Shown: positions 23,974 to 35,502 of the stretch, in pieces | Position numbering within the stretch: the first letter of the stretch is position 1 | How the letters are laid out: each line of letters opens with the position of its first letter | Program-made: the position numbers and the translations under genes | Origin: Dimorphilus gyrociliatus | Lineage: Eukaryota > Annelida > Polychaeta > Dinophilidae | NCBI GenBank assembly: GCA_904063045.1 | Contig: CAJFCJ010000013.1 | Span: forward strand, 62,001-126,000 | Reading direction: 5' to 3' | DNA length: 64,000 bases | The notes under the pieces: generated by a model | Database searches by the model: none | Seen by the model: only the letters and a program-made list of their open reading frames with translations | What the model was told of the DNA's origin: nothing

Positions 23974-24298
23974 ATGAGGAGCGGTTGCTTCTATTGCGTT
24001 AAATATTCGCTATTCGTCTGCAATTTCCTATTCTGGGTAAGTTGCAAATACTTTACAAGTGAATGGAACGTTGGGTAGTCTATTCCCTATTACTTTGCGG
24101 ATCTTAGAAAAGTAAGACATAGACTAGAATGTGGCCAAGTTAAATTAGAATAAAAGAAGAATAAGAACACAAAGTAACATAGAAGAAAGAGAGATAGACA
24201 GGGAGAGAGAGGGAAAGAGAAAGAGAGAGAGAGAGAAGAGGGGGAAATAAGTAAGTAAGTAAGTAAGTGAGTGAGTGACTGAGTGAGTGAGCGAGTAA

Positions 24299-24347
<49 letters not shown>

Positions 24348-26129
24348 GTTATAAGAGGTAGGTAGATGGCTAGGTAGACAGAGTTAAAGAGGGAAAATCT
24401 ATATTCGCCTACCTGCATAATGAATAATATAAATTTTCGACTTGGACGCAAGGTAATGGAAGAAAAATTACAATGATAATAGAGTAAAAGAGGAAGACGA
24501 AAGCACCTGTTTAGCCTGTAACGCATCAATCGCAACCGACAAGCGAGTACTAGTTTGTTTACGAACGTCTCGGCGTAATTAGGTAGAGTAGTTTCAGGAA
24601 TTGAAAACATCGAACCTAGCAAAAATATTTTTTTTGGATAGAATTCTTATAAGATGTATAGGATTATACTATATAATGTATATTTATAATGTAATATATA
24701 GACATATAATATAAACCTAAAAAGCAATAAGACGTATAAAAAAAGATAGCTTTCATTAGAAGTTCTGTATTATTTTTTTGTCAGGTAGTTTTTGCAGTAG
24801 ATTGACGTCAGTCAAACGAACCAGTCTAGCCATCAGTTGACAATATATATATATATATATATATTAATATTAATAAAGAATGATAATTTGATAGGAGAGA
24901 AAAAAGGCAAAAGTTCTATTTTTATGCATAGGATACACATACAGTATTACTTTGTAACAGTTTGTTAAATTCAAAAGGAATACGGGTTTGATAGTTGTTA
25001 TCTTCTTGTTTTCTTTTTATATATTTTTTACAGATTCTTGGTTGTACACTAGTTGGAATTGGTATATGGATAAGAGTTGAAAAGAATTTTAGTACTTATT
25101 CTCAACATACAGACGGTTTTGATTATCTGTATACAAGTGCCTATCTTTTCGTAATTATCGGTTGTTTAGTTACGATTTTAGCCTTTCTTGGTTGTTGCGG
25201 AGCATTAAGGAAGAGCTCGTGTATGTTGTGCGCAGTATGTTACTATTCTTTCTCATTTGAAATTTATCTCATTACCGGAGATACTCGGTTATCTTCTTAT
25301 TTTCTTCCTCTTTATTTTTCTCTTATAAAGAATGTAATCAAAAGTCGGCCTTCGGTCTAGATTCTCTCACGTGACGAAAAAAAAATAGAACCAAAACAAA
25401 TACATATAGAATAGTGCTATTGAACCACGGAAATTACAATTTCTTTCATTTCTTTCTTTAGTTCTTCTTTTGCCTGTGCGTCGTCTTTGCTACTCTGGTT
25501 GGTTTGGCTATTTTAGGTATAGTTTTTAAGCACAGCATTAAAACGTCCTTGCACGAAACGCTGAAAACCGCCATTAAGGATTACTCCAATCCCCGTGAAA
25601 GAGAATCGAAGGAATTGATAGACGTCATTCAGGAGACGGTTCGTTTTCTTAGACAACATCAAATATAATTTGAGAAGTTTATTAATTATTTATAAGTTCG
25701 TTTCACCTTTTCTCTCTTTTTCTTTACTTTTCTTTTTAATGTTCATATAGATGAAGTGTTGCGGAGCGTCGGGACCGGCTGATTACGAAGAACAAACGGC
25801 TCCTTGCGCCGTCGAATACCTTCAAGAAGTAATTTTATTATTTGTATATTCCTATCAAGTGGTATAGTTTTCCCAACCAAATCTTTATTATTCTTTTATT
25901 AGGGGTGCACTGACAAGCTTATAGCATTCTTAAATCAACCGCAAATTATATCCTTGATCCTGGCAACATGTAGCTCCGTTGCAACCCTTATGGTAAAAAT
26001 TTAAATAAGCTTCTAAGTGAAACGTAATAAAATTTAAAAACGGATTTACTTTTAATTCTCTTTCAGATAATCGGAATGGTTTTTTCCGCTTGGTTATGCT
26101 GCTCTATTCGACGTTCTTCTCGAGCCTAA
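23974..26129 (+). CDS. Tetraspanin
   Basis: Four-pass membrane protein that organises other membrane proteins into microdomains. Six exons, 23974-24036, 25034-25234, 25462-25638, 25751-25828, 25903-25992 and 26067-26129, all phase 0, give 223 residues. TM1 spans the exon 1-2 junction (YSLFVCNFLFW then ILGCTLVGIGIW). TM2 is at about 55-78 and is followed by the GCCGALR signature. TM3 is at about 89-111 (FFFCLCVVFATLVGLAIL). The large extracellular loop has CCG (KCCGASGPADY), a later PC and a GC cysteine, so four cysteines in all. TM4 is at about 190-210 and the tail is a short basic SIRRSSRA. The frame is open upstream, and an in-frame ATG at 23860 would add 38 residues. The chosen Met gives the usual short N-terminus. 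I cannot assign an orthology group. Confidence 0.93.
24241..24350. repeat. GAGT/GA microsatellite in the first tetraspanin intron
   Basis: Tandem GTAA/GAGT units (about 24250-24300) pass into a (GA)n run (24303-24346). Minus-strand open frames across it are Ser/Leu-rich artefacts. Confidence 0.8.
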
Positions 26130-26687
26130 GTAAATTTTTATTGCTCGAAAGGAAGAATTCCAATGGAGGATATTACGAAAAGAAGCTTTTTTTGAGCAGG
26201 ATTTACTTTAATTTTCAGGTCATTTATATTTCATTCAATGACATTTTTGTGTGAAAAAAAATAGTCCCTTTTGAAATGAGGACAAAAAGTTGTATTTTAT
26301 AAAGATTTTTTCATAAATATATCTATTTTTACAAAATAAGAAACAAACTTATTATTAATCTTTAACACATAATCTTATTTTACACCTTTAAAGGAAAAAC
26401 GTGTCTTTCTTTTACATTTCCAAATCACGTGTTTTCAGTTAAAAGTACTCAGTGGGTAAAAAATATATAAGCACACGCGCTAATTTCGCACTTTCTTACG
26501 CCGAAGAACACTGTCAGACAAAGCGTATGTAAACCACGTGTTTTAATTATTTTAATACAAATATATCCCTCTAAATTATTATTTTTCTATTCTAAATAGT
26601 TCTAATATCGTTCTTTGCAACTACCTTTTGAAATCTCTACCGTGACAGCTAATTTTGGAAAGTTTGTTATAGCTTTATTTCAACAAC
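26130..26687. other. Tetraspanin-nanos intergenic spacer
   Basis: A 558-base AT-rich gap between two genes on the same strand. It must hold the tetraspanin polyadenylation site and the nanos promoter and 5'UTR. A CACGTG core occurs at about 26427 and again near 26537. No coding sequence is seen. Confidence 0.5.
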
Positions 26688-29600
26688 ATGGGCGACCAAG
26701 TGATAAGCTATGCCAATGGACAATTTTATGGTGAGTAAAATATAGTAAAAGCGTAGGTTGTAAGGTTGTAGTTTAAAAGATGAAAAAAAAAGATTACCAG
26801 ACTGAGTGTAATTACCTTAATGGTCAGACATTTTTTTTAAAGGAAATAAAAAGATTTCCAGAAAAAAGTAACCTAGTGAACAATTTTCCAATGTATAAGA
26901 CCTGAAAGAACGTTTTACGTAATATACAGTCGGAAAATATATCTAGTTACTTAAAACCTGCCTCCACATACTTCTTATCTGAGCTAAAGTTAATTATATC
27001 GCCACGTGTTAGATTAAAGGGAAACTATCTTGTGTCAACGAATTATAGAGAACACGTATACGCTTTGAAAAAGTTTTCCAACTCTGTGAGATATTTAAAA
27101 ATGAAGTCTCGTGTCTCTTTTTTCTCAGTTTTCTATTGCTATTATGTGGGGAGTAAAAAATATTGGTAAGAAGAGTGCTGTACATATATGAGACTACCCG
27201 GGTTTGCGTATAAACTACCGTGTGACAGTTAATATCACAAACTGCTGGAGGGCAGGCAGCTTCTTCGTACTATTACACGTTAATGGGTGGCTAGTTGTCT
27301 TTTTCAGGCGTGATAAACCGCAAGGGGAAAAAATCATCAGCCTAACATATAACGATAAACGCTAATGGATCTTCGTGGCCTATTAAGCCACTTTCACTCT
27401 AATTTCCAATAATATTTTTTCTATACTATTGTAAAATAGTAGTTTATAGGCTTTACCTTTTCTTCTCCAGAAGAATAAATTGAATTGATTATAATTTGTT
27501 AGCTACGAATTAAAACGTAAGTTTATAATTGTGTCAATTAGTTATTTATTCATTTTTAACTAAATTGTTTAATATAAGGAATACCAATGATGAAATATTT
27601 ATAAAGACTAATAATAACATACCATACAGTGAAAAACAAGCAAAAAAAGGAAAAGCAATAAAGGAAAAGTTAAAATTCTTTGCATATATGGATTTACATT
27701 TTACATGTAGCTTAAGCATGCTCTTACATTTTTATTTTTGGTATCATCTTTAGAATTATACTGAAATAATTGCTAGAATTCTAAGAAAACCGAAATAATA
27801 ACGAAAAAGCCTTAAGAGACTTTGTTTGACTTTGTAAATAAAAAAAGATTAGGAGTAGAGGGATTGAGTGAGGAGAATAAAAAACAACAAAAATAAAAAC
27901 ATCCTTTCATACTAATTGAAGTATACCTATAATGCATACAGTAACAGTCCAAATATAAACTTTGTTCGATACGCATATATTAATGAATGTGAAAAATATA
28001 AGTTACTTTTAGGATATAATTATAAACATTCGCGTAATTATGTATAGATATGCTAAACAATTATTCTAATATACTCTATTTTTAGTATATTTATTTCTAG
28101 AGTGATAGAATTTTTGATTGTAATTGCGTGATCAGATAATTATCGCTTAATTTTCATTCTTTCTTTCATTTTAACACCTAAAATTATTTCAGAGGTAAGG
28201 AAATTAAAAACAAAAAATTCTTTAGATTTATTATAGCGTATATGTAATATAACATGGAATAGGCAATGTGGAATAAAAATAAATACGAGAAATATTAGAT
28301 GTGTAAGCAATTACGTAAGTGCGTAAAAGTCGAACATAATTTTAATGCAAAAGTTAGCATAAGAAACAGATATGATAAAACTGACGTTTTTCCCTTTCTT
28401 GATGTTGTTGTTAGAGAGATGTTATGATACAGTTTGTAACGTAAACAAAGTGTGAGTTATCGCTATCATTGTTTACCTTTCTTTACCTCATTACATATTT
28501 TTGTTCGGAAGGAAATTCCTTCATTGATAAGAATTTTTCTCGTATTTCAGATAATAACTACTGTGACGGTAATTGGCCGTATAATCCACATACTGCTCCA
28601 CCACCAACGGATTCGGTACTTTACTGGATGAGCCCTCCACCGCCTGTGCCACCTCAACATTTCAACACGGCTTTAAATTACCATCATAGTCCATTGAATA
28701 CCAATGTGTATAATTTTGCCGATAGGCCCTGCCATTCTCCATTGCCTATGATGGCTCCTGTCATGCCGCCCGCAACTTTTACTTCAGCAACACAAGACAG
28801 CCAAATCGACATGTTCGAGAGGGCGATGGATCTTAAGTGTCTGCGCGAGAAGAATATAAAGTATAAATTTTCTTTGAATCTTGTCAATAAAAAAAAAACT
28901 AGTTGGTCACTCTCGTTACAATTAGATTGGTGGATGAAAATCAGCTACCACCCTCCGTTCTGAGCCTTGAGCGCCTTACTGCACTAGGGGGAGGACAACA
29001 AAATGCTTACGAAAAAGACCAGGGATTAGGGGGAAAAAACTGGACTCCTCCACACTCTACAAACAACGCTTCGCCTCAATATCATCGTAGCAGAGCTAAT
29101 AAATGGAATCAAACCAAAGCCCGTACACCAAAAAAGAGCAGTTTAACACCTGCTAGAAAGACTGAAGCTGTTAATACGCTAGGGCAACCTAACCATAAAG
29201 CTTACTCCTCGAAAATTAATCCACAGGAGCTCGAACAACCAGAGAGGCAGATGTTTCACATGTTACCTACATTGACTTATGGTAAGGTTACTCTTGTCAG
29301 TTTATATAAACCTCTTATATCCAAAGCCGATAGATAGCGCTCTGAATGATAAATATATGAAATGTAATTAAAAATTAATATTTTTTCTAAGAAAATCAAC
29401 TTCCACAAGTAACTAAGGATGGCAAATTGGAATTTAAAAATAATACGAGCTTACCACGCTTACCTCCTCCAGAGTCTTTTGAAAAGGTAACATTTATTAA
29501 ATATATCCATATTTATAGACAATATATTTAAATTTTTATTATTATTCCATATGTAAATCTCATCAGCTTATAAAGTCGAAGAGGAGGAGAAAAAAGGGAT

Positions 29601-32140
29601 CGAAAAAGTCTGGTGTATTTAATTGCGGATTTTGTCGCAAGAACAACATAAACAACCCTAGCTTCCAAACGCATCCTTTAAAAGATGAAGAATTCCGCGT
29701 TCTTTGCCCTATGCTGAGAGCCTATATTTGTCCTATATGCTTAGCGAGAGGAGATAATGCACATACATTAAAGTACTGTCCGTATGCTGTCAAGCCATGG
29801 TTTATAATGAAAATTACTTTGTCTCATTGGTCTTCGCTACCTCTTTCTGTACAAATTCGCCTTACGAAATTGGCTAATGAAACGGGAATAAAATCAATTG
29901 AACCAATTTATCCAAATACCAAATTAGACTATTTGTCTCGATCTCGATTACATATGAATATGACTGTTTCCAATGCAGTAACTCTTCTTCGTAAAGGATA
30001 CTTTCATTTTTATCCCGTACCTCAACGAAAACAACCAACGGAAAATCTAGCCCCGAGACATCCGGAAAATTCGTACAATGAAACATATGGGAATATGAAT
30101 TTCGACGTGAGCCCTAACTCAAATGAAAATTCCACAATAAATCCAACTTTACTATCCCGTGTTAATGGTAATAACGTACAAAGCAATGGAATGACAATGC
30201 ATTTAAATACGAATTTAAATAATCAAGGGCAGTTCCTTCCACCAATAGCCACTGGTGTAAATATGAATAATCAAGGGCAGTTCCTTCCACCAATAGCCAC
30301 AGATATAAATATGAATAATCAAGTGCAATTCCTTCCACCAGTAACTACAGATATAAATATGAATAATCAAGGACAAACTCTCCCACCACTAACTATGGAT
30401 ATAAATATGAATAATCAAGGGCAATCTCTTCCACCACCAGCTATGGATATTAACATGAATAATCAAGGACAGTATCTTCCGCCATTACCCACGGAAATGA
30501 ATATGAATTCGAACATAAACATGAATATGCATTCAAACCTGATTCCAAATCTCCATATGAATATGAATCCTGCCACGAATCCAAATATTCCTATAAATAT
30601 AAATCCTGATACCAGACCAATTTTCCACATGGACATGAACAATTCAACGAATGTAAATAATCTTGCCTATCAAAATCCAACTCAATCTTACACACCACCG
30701 TCAAATATGACTCAAACAACCCAGTTTCCACAGAATCCTCTTGTACTTACTCAAGGTTACAAGTTTACGAGAGAGAAGATTCTGGAGACAACTGCTGCCA
30801 TTGGGTCGGCTATTTTCCCTCCAATTATCAACAATACTGGATACGGGTATCAAACTGTCCCGGAGCCTGTTACGTATCAAGAAAATCACAGAAATTTTGC
30901 TCAATCAGAAGCTATTAATCATATGCCCGTTAAAAGTTATAAACACGTAGACGGATCGCACAAATATAATTATAATAAGAAACACGATGTGACTTTGACG
31001 AATAAACCTCGTAAAGAAATTACAAAATTCAAATCAATACCCAGTCATTTTAATACCAATTCAGTAAAAGGACATAAATTTCATACCAGCACTACTACAA
31101 TTCAAACCAAGCCAGAAAAATTGGAAAAACCCATAGAAAAATTAGATACTGTTTCTGATATAAATGGCAAGAAGACTAGTGAGAGAAATGACAAAATTAA
31201 GGCAGTCACATCAAAGGGGTTTTCGAAAACCACCAATACAAATAAGATAATCCCAAAAAGTAATTCAAAATCTTTACATAGAGAATATCGTTGTGTACAA
31301 ATTACGAGAGGTGGGCCTAGTAAGAAAACTAAATTTAAGCATTCCACTAATCCGGAGGTCACAAAGGAGAAAGATGAATTAGGCGAGTTAACAGCAGAAA
31401 GCAGTGAAGCTGATTTAAAGAATACTCCAGTTTACAAGTCAACGTCCAGTACTGTTAGTAAGATAAATACAAAACGTGAGGATGAGAAGAAATCACGAGA
31501 TTATAATACAAACGTTGATAAGACTAAAAATCAGCAAAGCGAAGCAAAACCTAGAGTTCCAACCTATTCAGAAATAATAACGAGAAATACCAATAATAAA
31601 TCAAACTGTTTAAAAAACACCAAACTTCCGGATGCAACAAAATCGCAATCTTTCCAAAACTCCAAAATTTCAAAAAATGAAAAAATAGAAAATTCCGGTA
31701 AATTGAAATCTGAGAGAGATACAGTTCGATCAAATGCTGTATCTAATAAACCGACAGAGGACTCAAAGTTGGAGATAGCACAAAGCGAAGCACCCAAGCC
31801 AAAAATCCCAACATATTCTGACATAATTATGCGAAATAATCCAATGAATAAAAATAATACAACTGTCGAAGGTGTTAAAAAGCCGATTGTTAATAGTCAG
31901 AAAAAGTTGGAAGACAAGACAATAAATCCAGCGCGGGAGGGAACCAATAATCCGAAAGAACGTTTAAATGACTCAAAAAAAACCTGTCAGGTTAGACCAA
32001 TAGGATTAAAAACTTATACCAATCCAAATAGAAACAGGAGTTTACGAAATGAGAGGAGTGTAAATGACAATCAACGGACCGATGGACACCTAAAGAAAAA
32101 TGGAAGGAAAAATCATATCAGGTATTCGGAAAGATGTTAA
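26688..32140 (+). CDS. nanos: Nanos-type CCHC zinc-finger protein with a very long C-terminal extension
   Basis: Nanos proteins are germline and early-embryo translational repressors that act with Pumilio and the CCR4-NOT deadenylase. Exons 26688-26730, 28551-28860, 28926-29281, 29392-29486 and 29567-32140 join in consistent phase to give 1125 residues, several times the usual Nanos length. The N-terminal 268 residues are Pro/Asn-rich. A basic stretch (KSKRRRKKGSKK) precedes a perfect double CCHC finger at about 287-343 with spacing C-2-C-12-H-10-C-7-C-2-C-7-H-4-C. In most Nanos proteins the finger is close to the C-terminus. Here about 780 residues follow, including six 16-residue Asn/Met/Gln/Pro repeats (30212-30499), an Asn/Met-rich tract, and a Lys/Ser/Thr/Asn-rich tail with two copies of a PTYSxII-R-N motif. 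The first intron (1.8 kb) is long for this window. The extension is read from one continuous open frame, so its existence does not depend on splicing guesses. Confidence 0.9.
26731..28550. other. First intron of nanos
   Basis: AT-rich intron of 1.8 kb with no recognisable exon. An open frame at 27529-27753 has biased composition and no family resemblance. Its size relative to the 60-110-base introns nearby makes it a candidate place for regulatory elements. Confidence 0.5.
30212..30499 (+). repeat. Six tandem 48-bp repeats in the nanos coding exon
   Basis: Six consecutive units encode NMNNQGQ-x-LPP-xxx-D-I with small changes (first unit NLNNQGQFLPPIATGV, last NMNNQGQYLPPLPTEM). Units 1 and 2 are nearly identical at DNA level, suggesting recent duplication. 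Unit length is a multiple of three, so copy-number change would keep the frame. Confidence 0.95.
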
Positions 32141-32665
32141 ACAAAAGCTAGGAAATGGGGTGTAAAGACTAATATTAGTCCATCAGTTTTCATTAAGTTT
32201 TACTTATAAAGATAGCTGTATGATTACGAAAGACTTTTTTTGATCCAGACATTTCCTACATGCATATTATTAGATTTCTCAGAAAACAAAAATAGCCTTA
32301 CAAATGATAGACCGACTGCCTTTGTTTTATGTTATACATCATTTCAAAGGCTAAATTTGACATACTAGAAAAGTCTCGATAAAATACATTCGCGAGCATA
32401 TAGGTAAATAATCGAAGTTTGTAGGATATATTCTTACTTAATATTCTAGTTTATTTATCTTAATATGTTTTGAGCCATTCTTCATGGTTTATGCAATAAA
32501 GGCAATTTACATAAATACATAGTAGCTATATTTTTTCTGATTATAACCAAATTGATGTACCACAGATCACCGTACTGCTGAAAGTAAACTAGGCTTCGTC
32601 GCTTCATTTTGATTGATAAAAGTAAAATCCACAGAATTCCAGACTTAGACTGCAATTACTATCTA
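32141..32665. other. Convergent 3' spacer between nanos and the FNBP4-like gene
   Basis: Both genes end here on opposite strands. AT-rich, no coding sequence. An AATAAA at 32495-32500 on the plus strand is a plausible nanos poly(A) signal. Confidence 0.6.
32495..32500 (+). terminator. Candidate poly(A) signal of nanos
   Basis: Canonical AATAAA about 355 bases after the nanos stop, inside the spacer to the convergent gene. The hexamer is common in AT-rich DNA, so assignment is by position only. Confidence 0.4.
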
Positions 32666-34668
32666 TTAGGGGAGATGTGATCTATATTCCCCAGTTAATT
32701 TATTGTAGTAATTATAGCAGATGTTTTTCCTAAAATAAAATATAAACGTTTGAAGTTGACATATTTGTTTAAATTGTAAAACTTTACTTGTCCCACTTGA
32801 ACAGCCAACCAGGTGGTGCCTCACTTTTTTCGTACTTTAAGAGGATTTCGTTGGTTTCTTCTAACTTTTCCAGCAAATACCGACTAGAGAGTTGGCCATT
32901 TTCCCAATCTTCTTTTCTAGTCTGCATCAATTAATGGAAATGAGTGGGAGAGAAGGGTGGGGGGTATAGGGTTTTGAGTAAAGAAAATAAGGGATAAGGG
33001 TATGAATGCACTCTAACTATATTTACTTTCTATATGGTTTTTTGTTTTTAAATTTTAAAATCGTTAATCAATCAAGAAAATAATGTGTTTCTTTTTACCA
33101 AGAACTTAACAAAGGGCTCAGAAGTCTTTTGAATGCTAAAGAATTCAAATTTCCTTAGAAAAGTATCCAATTGGTCAATAACCTCTTCCTGTATTAAAAA
33201 ATAAAGTCATTAAATGATTATATTTTATCCCTTAAGTTATGGTGAAAAGCATGACAGACCTTTATTTTATTTTCATCGATTGGTTTTTGCTTGATTAGAT
33301 CAGCTTGAGGCGCATTACAGTGACAACCTAAGGTTAGAAAGTTACAAATGGTTGAGAATCCGATTAGGAAGAGTGTTTCTTGTTTTTAAATTTAGGTTAT
33401 ATATAAAAAAAAAGCATAAAGAATTTATTAATCACCCGGTGGAGTTTGCGTGCTGCGGTCATAGTTTGAGAGTTGCTTCGAACGAAAGTCGAACTAAATA
33501 ATATTTTACATATATATTAATTTATCATCGTTATTCATGTTGATAATAATATATATATATTTACTGTATAAATATATCTATAGTTATATATAAATAAGTT
33601 ATATGTCAACGAATCACCTTTTGATCAACGGCACTTTCTAGGGCATTATCTACATCAAATTCGTCATTCAAGGCCAACTCCGGATCTGTACAACGCACTT
33701 TCGCTGCTCTTTCTTTCCTTCTGTCTTCATCTTCATCTTCCGATGCGCTTTCATCATAGGGTATTAGGCACAAACCAACAGATCCTTTAGATTTTCGTTT
33801 TCTATCTTCCCTTTTCCTAACGATGAGCTCATTTTCTGATTCTCGGCTAATTTCCTCTCCCCTATTAAAAAGTAATTTAATGCTAGGAGATGAAATTAGG
33901 CAGGAGTGATGTTTTCTAGGAAATGTGTAACCTACTTGGATTCGTTCTTCAATGCCATAATCTTATTGTACTCATCAACTTGAAGCAAATATCTTTCATA
34001 TTCTTCAGGTACTTCCCATGTTACCTTTAAGGAAATAATTAGAAATAATTACTTGACAATCTAGACTTGTATTTAATATTACGGCTCCAGTTGATGTATC
34101 ATGATAATAGTAGCAATTAGTATTCTCGTCTAGTACAGTCTCCCATTTTGTTTGAGGTTCTAGAAAGCCACAATTTTAAACATTTAAAGCGGAAATATTT
34201 TCTCTAATACTTACTGGATAGTGGCAATGGCGGGGGCGGAGGTGGAGGAGTTGGGGGGGGAGCGGGAGGGGATTCAATTGGCTCTTCTGGTTCAACTATA
34301 TCACCTTTTCCATTATTTAACTCGTCGACTTCTTTCACATCAGTTGAATCGTTACTCATAGCGTTTATCTCCTAATATTATACAACACAAAATTCTGTAT
34401 TACTCGTTAGTTTTTATGCTTTAATATTTTTTAACCAACTTTTCCCACCCATTTGTCTTTTAACTACCGCCTAATTTTTCTATCCTTTCTAAAACAAACT
34501 TACAGCCATGAAATTTTCCATTTCCTTGCTCAATGGGTCATCTTTAATGGAAGGCTCCTCCTTATAACTATAATCGATTTCACTGTTTCCATTATCTTCA
34601 CCATTATTGTCTACTATAACCTTTTCTAATTGGAGAACTGGTTTACGAGAGCGAGGCAAGCGAGACAT
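32666..34668 (-). CDS. FNBP4: FNBP4-like WW-domain protein
   Basis: Formin-binding-protein-4 family; vertebrate members are nuclear and bind proline-rich sequences. Ten exons: 34504-34668, 34215-34371, 34083-34159, 33936-34024, 33618-33861, 33436-33493, 33260-33327, 33099-33188, 32788-32921 and 32666-32729. They agree in phase and give 381 residues, much shorter than the roughly 1000-residue vertebrate protein. Acidic N-terminus, then a Pro run (PPAPPPTPPPPPPPLPL), then WW1 at about 110-140 (KWETVLDENTNCYYYHDTSTG, VTWEVP). A basic/acidic middle (SENELIVRKRED) follows, then a region like the vertebrate segment before WW2 (TRKEDWENGQLSSRYLLEKL), and WW2 (PPGWLFKWDK, YNYYNKLTGEY) at the C-terminus, with no second Trp. 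If the intron at 32730-32787 is retained, the protein stops right after KWDK. Start is the first true ATG; a GTG farther upstream is not needed. Confidence 0.8.
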
Positions 34669-35502
34669 AACTTGAGATTTAGTGCTTCGAAATTGATTGG
34701 AGTTTTTTTTCACTTATTATCGTTCAACAGATACAGCGTCTTATCAAGCTTTGTTGGAGCTATAAATCAATTTGCTCCGATTTAAACTTCCCAGAAGGTT
34801 TATTTTTAAATTTCCTTTATCAATAATCGTTGTATGTGGCAGTATAAGGTGAAATTTAATATATCGACCTGATTTGGGGACCGTAAAAACAAAATTTTTT
34901 AACTAAAAAACTGCAGTTCACTAAAATCAAAGAGTAAAAAGTAGTACATTTCTTCCTTATCTATGCTTAAAGCATTGTTTACAGTTTATACTTATTCCTT
35001 AATCAAGAAATAGTATTATTTTCTTAAGTAATGTGAGGATAGGAATTCATTCTCCTTGATCAAAAATCCTTCCTAAACAGTTTATTTTTTATAAAAAATA
35101 CAGTGTCCACACTTCCCGCTCTTTTTTTTTTTTTAAAAAACAATTTTTATATCCCCCCCCCCTCCCTCCAATCCCAAAAAACTTCAAACTATATATCAAC
35201 AAAACAAGAAAATATGGTGTAAATAGAATAATTTATTATAAAAAATGATTTCAAAAAATCACGAGGAAAAAAATAAGGTTAGAATAATGTAATTAAATCG
35301 ATTTAAAAGAATAAATAAACTCTATATATATATATAATATATATATAAATGGGGCAGTTTAATTTATATATAAATATAAATACCATGTTATTCGTCTTAA
35401 AAACATTTGAAGACACTTTAGTTTATAGAATACTTTAATATTTTTTAAAAATATGAGAGCTTATATTGACTTTTCATTTGGAATGCCAAGCTAAATATTT
35501 CC
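34669..35502. other. Spacer between the FNBP4-like start and the USP22-like stop
   Basis: Tandem minus-strand genes are separated by 834 AT-rich bases including a poly-C/poly-T block (35120-35165). It should hold the FNBP4-like promoter and the USP22-like 3'UTR. No coding sequence is seen. Confidence 0.55.

Noticed and set aside
30701-31824. Minus-strand frames of 60-86 codons within nanos
   Set aside because: Shadows of the long nanos exon, explained by its A-rich codons.
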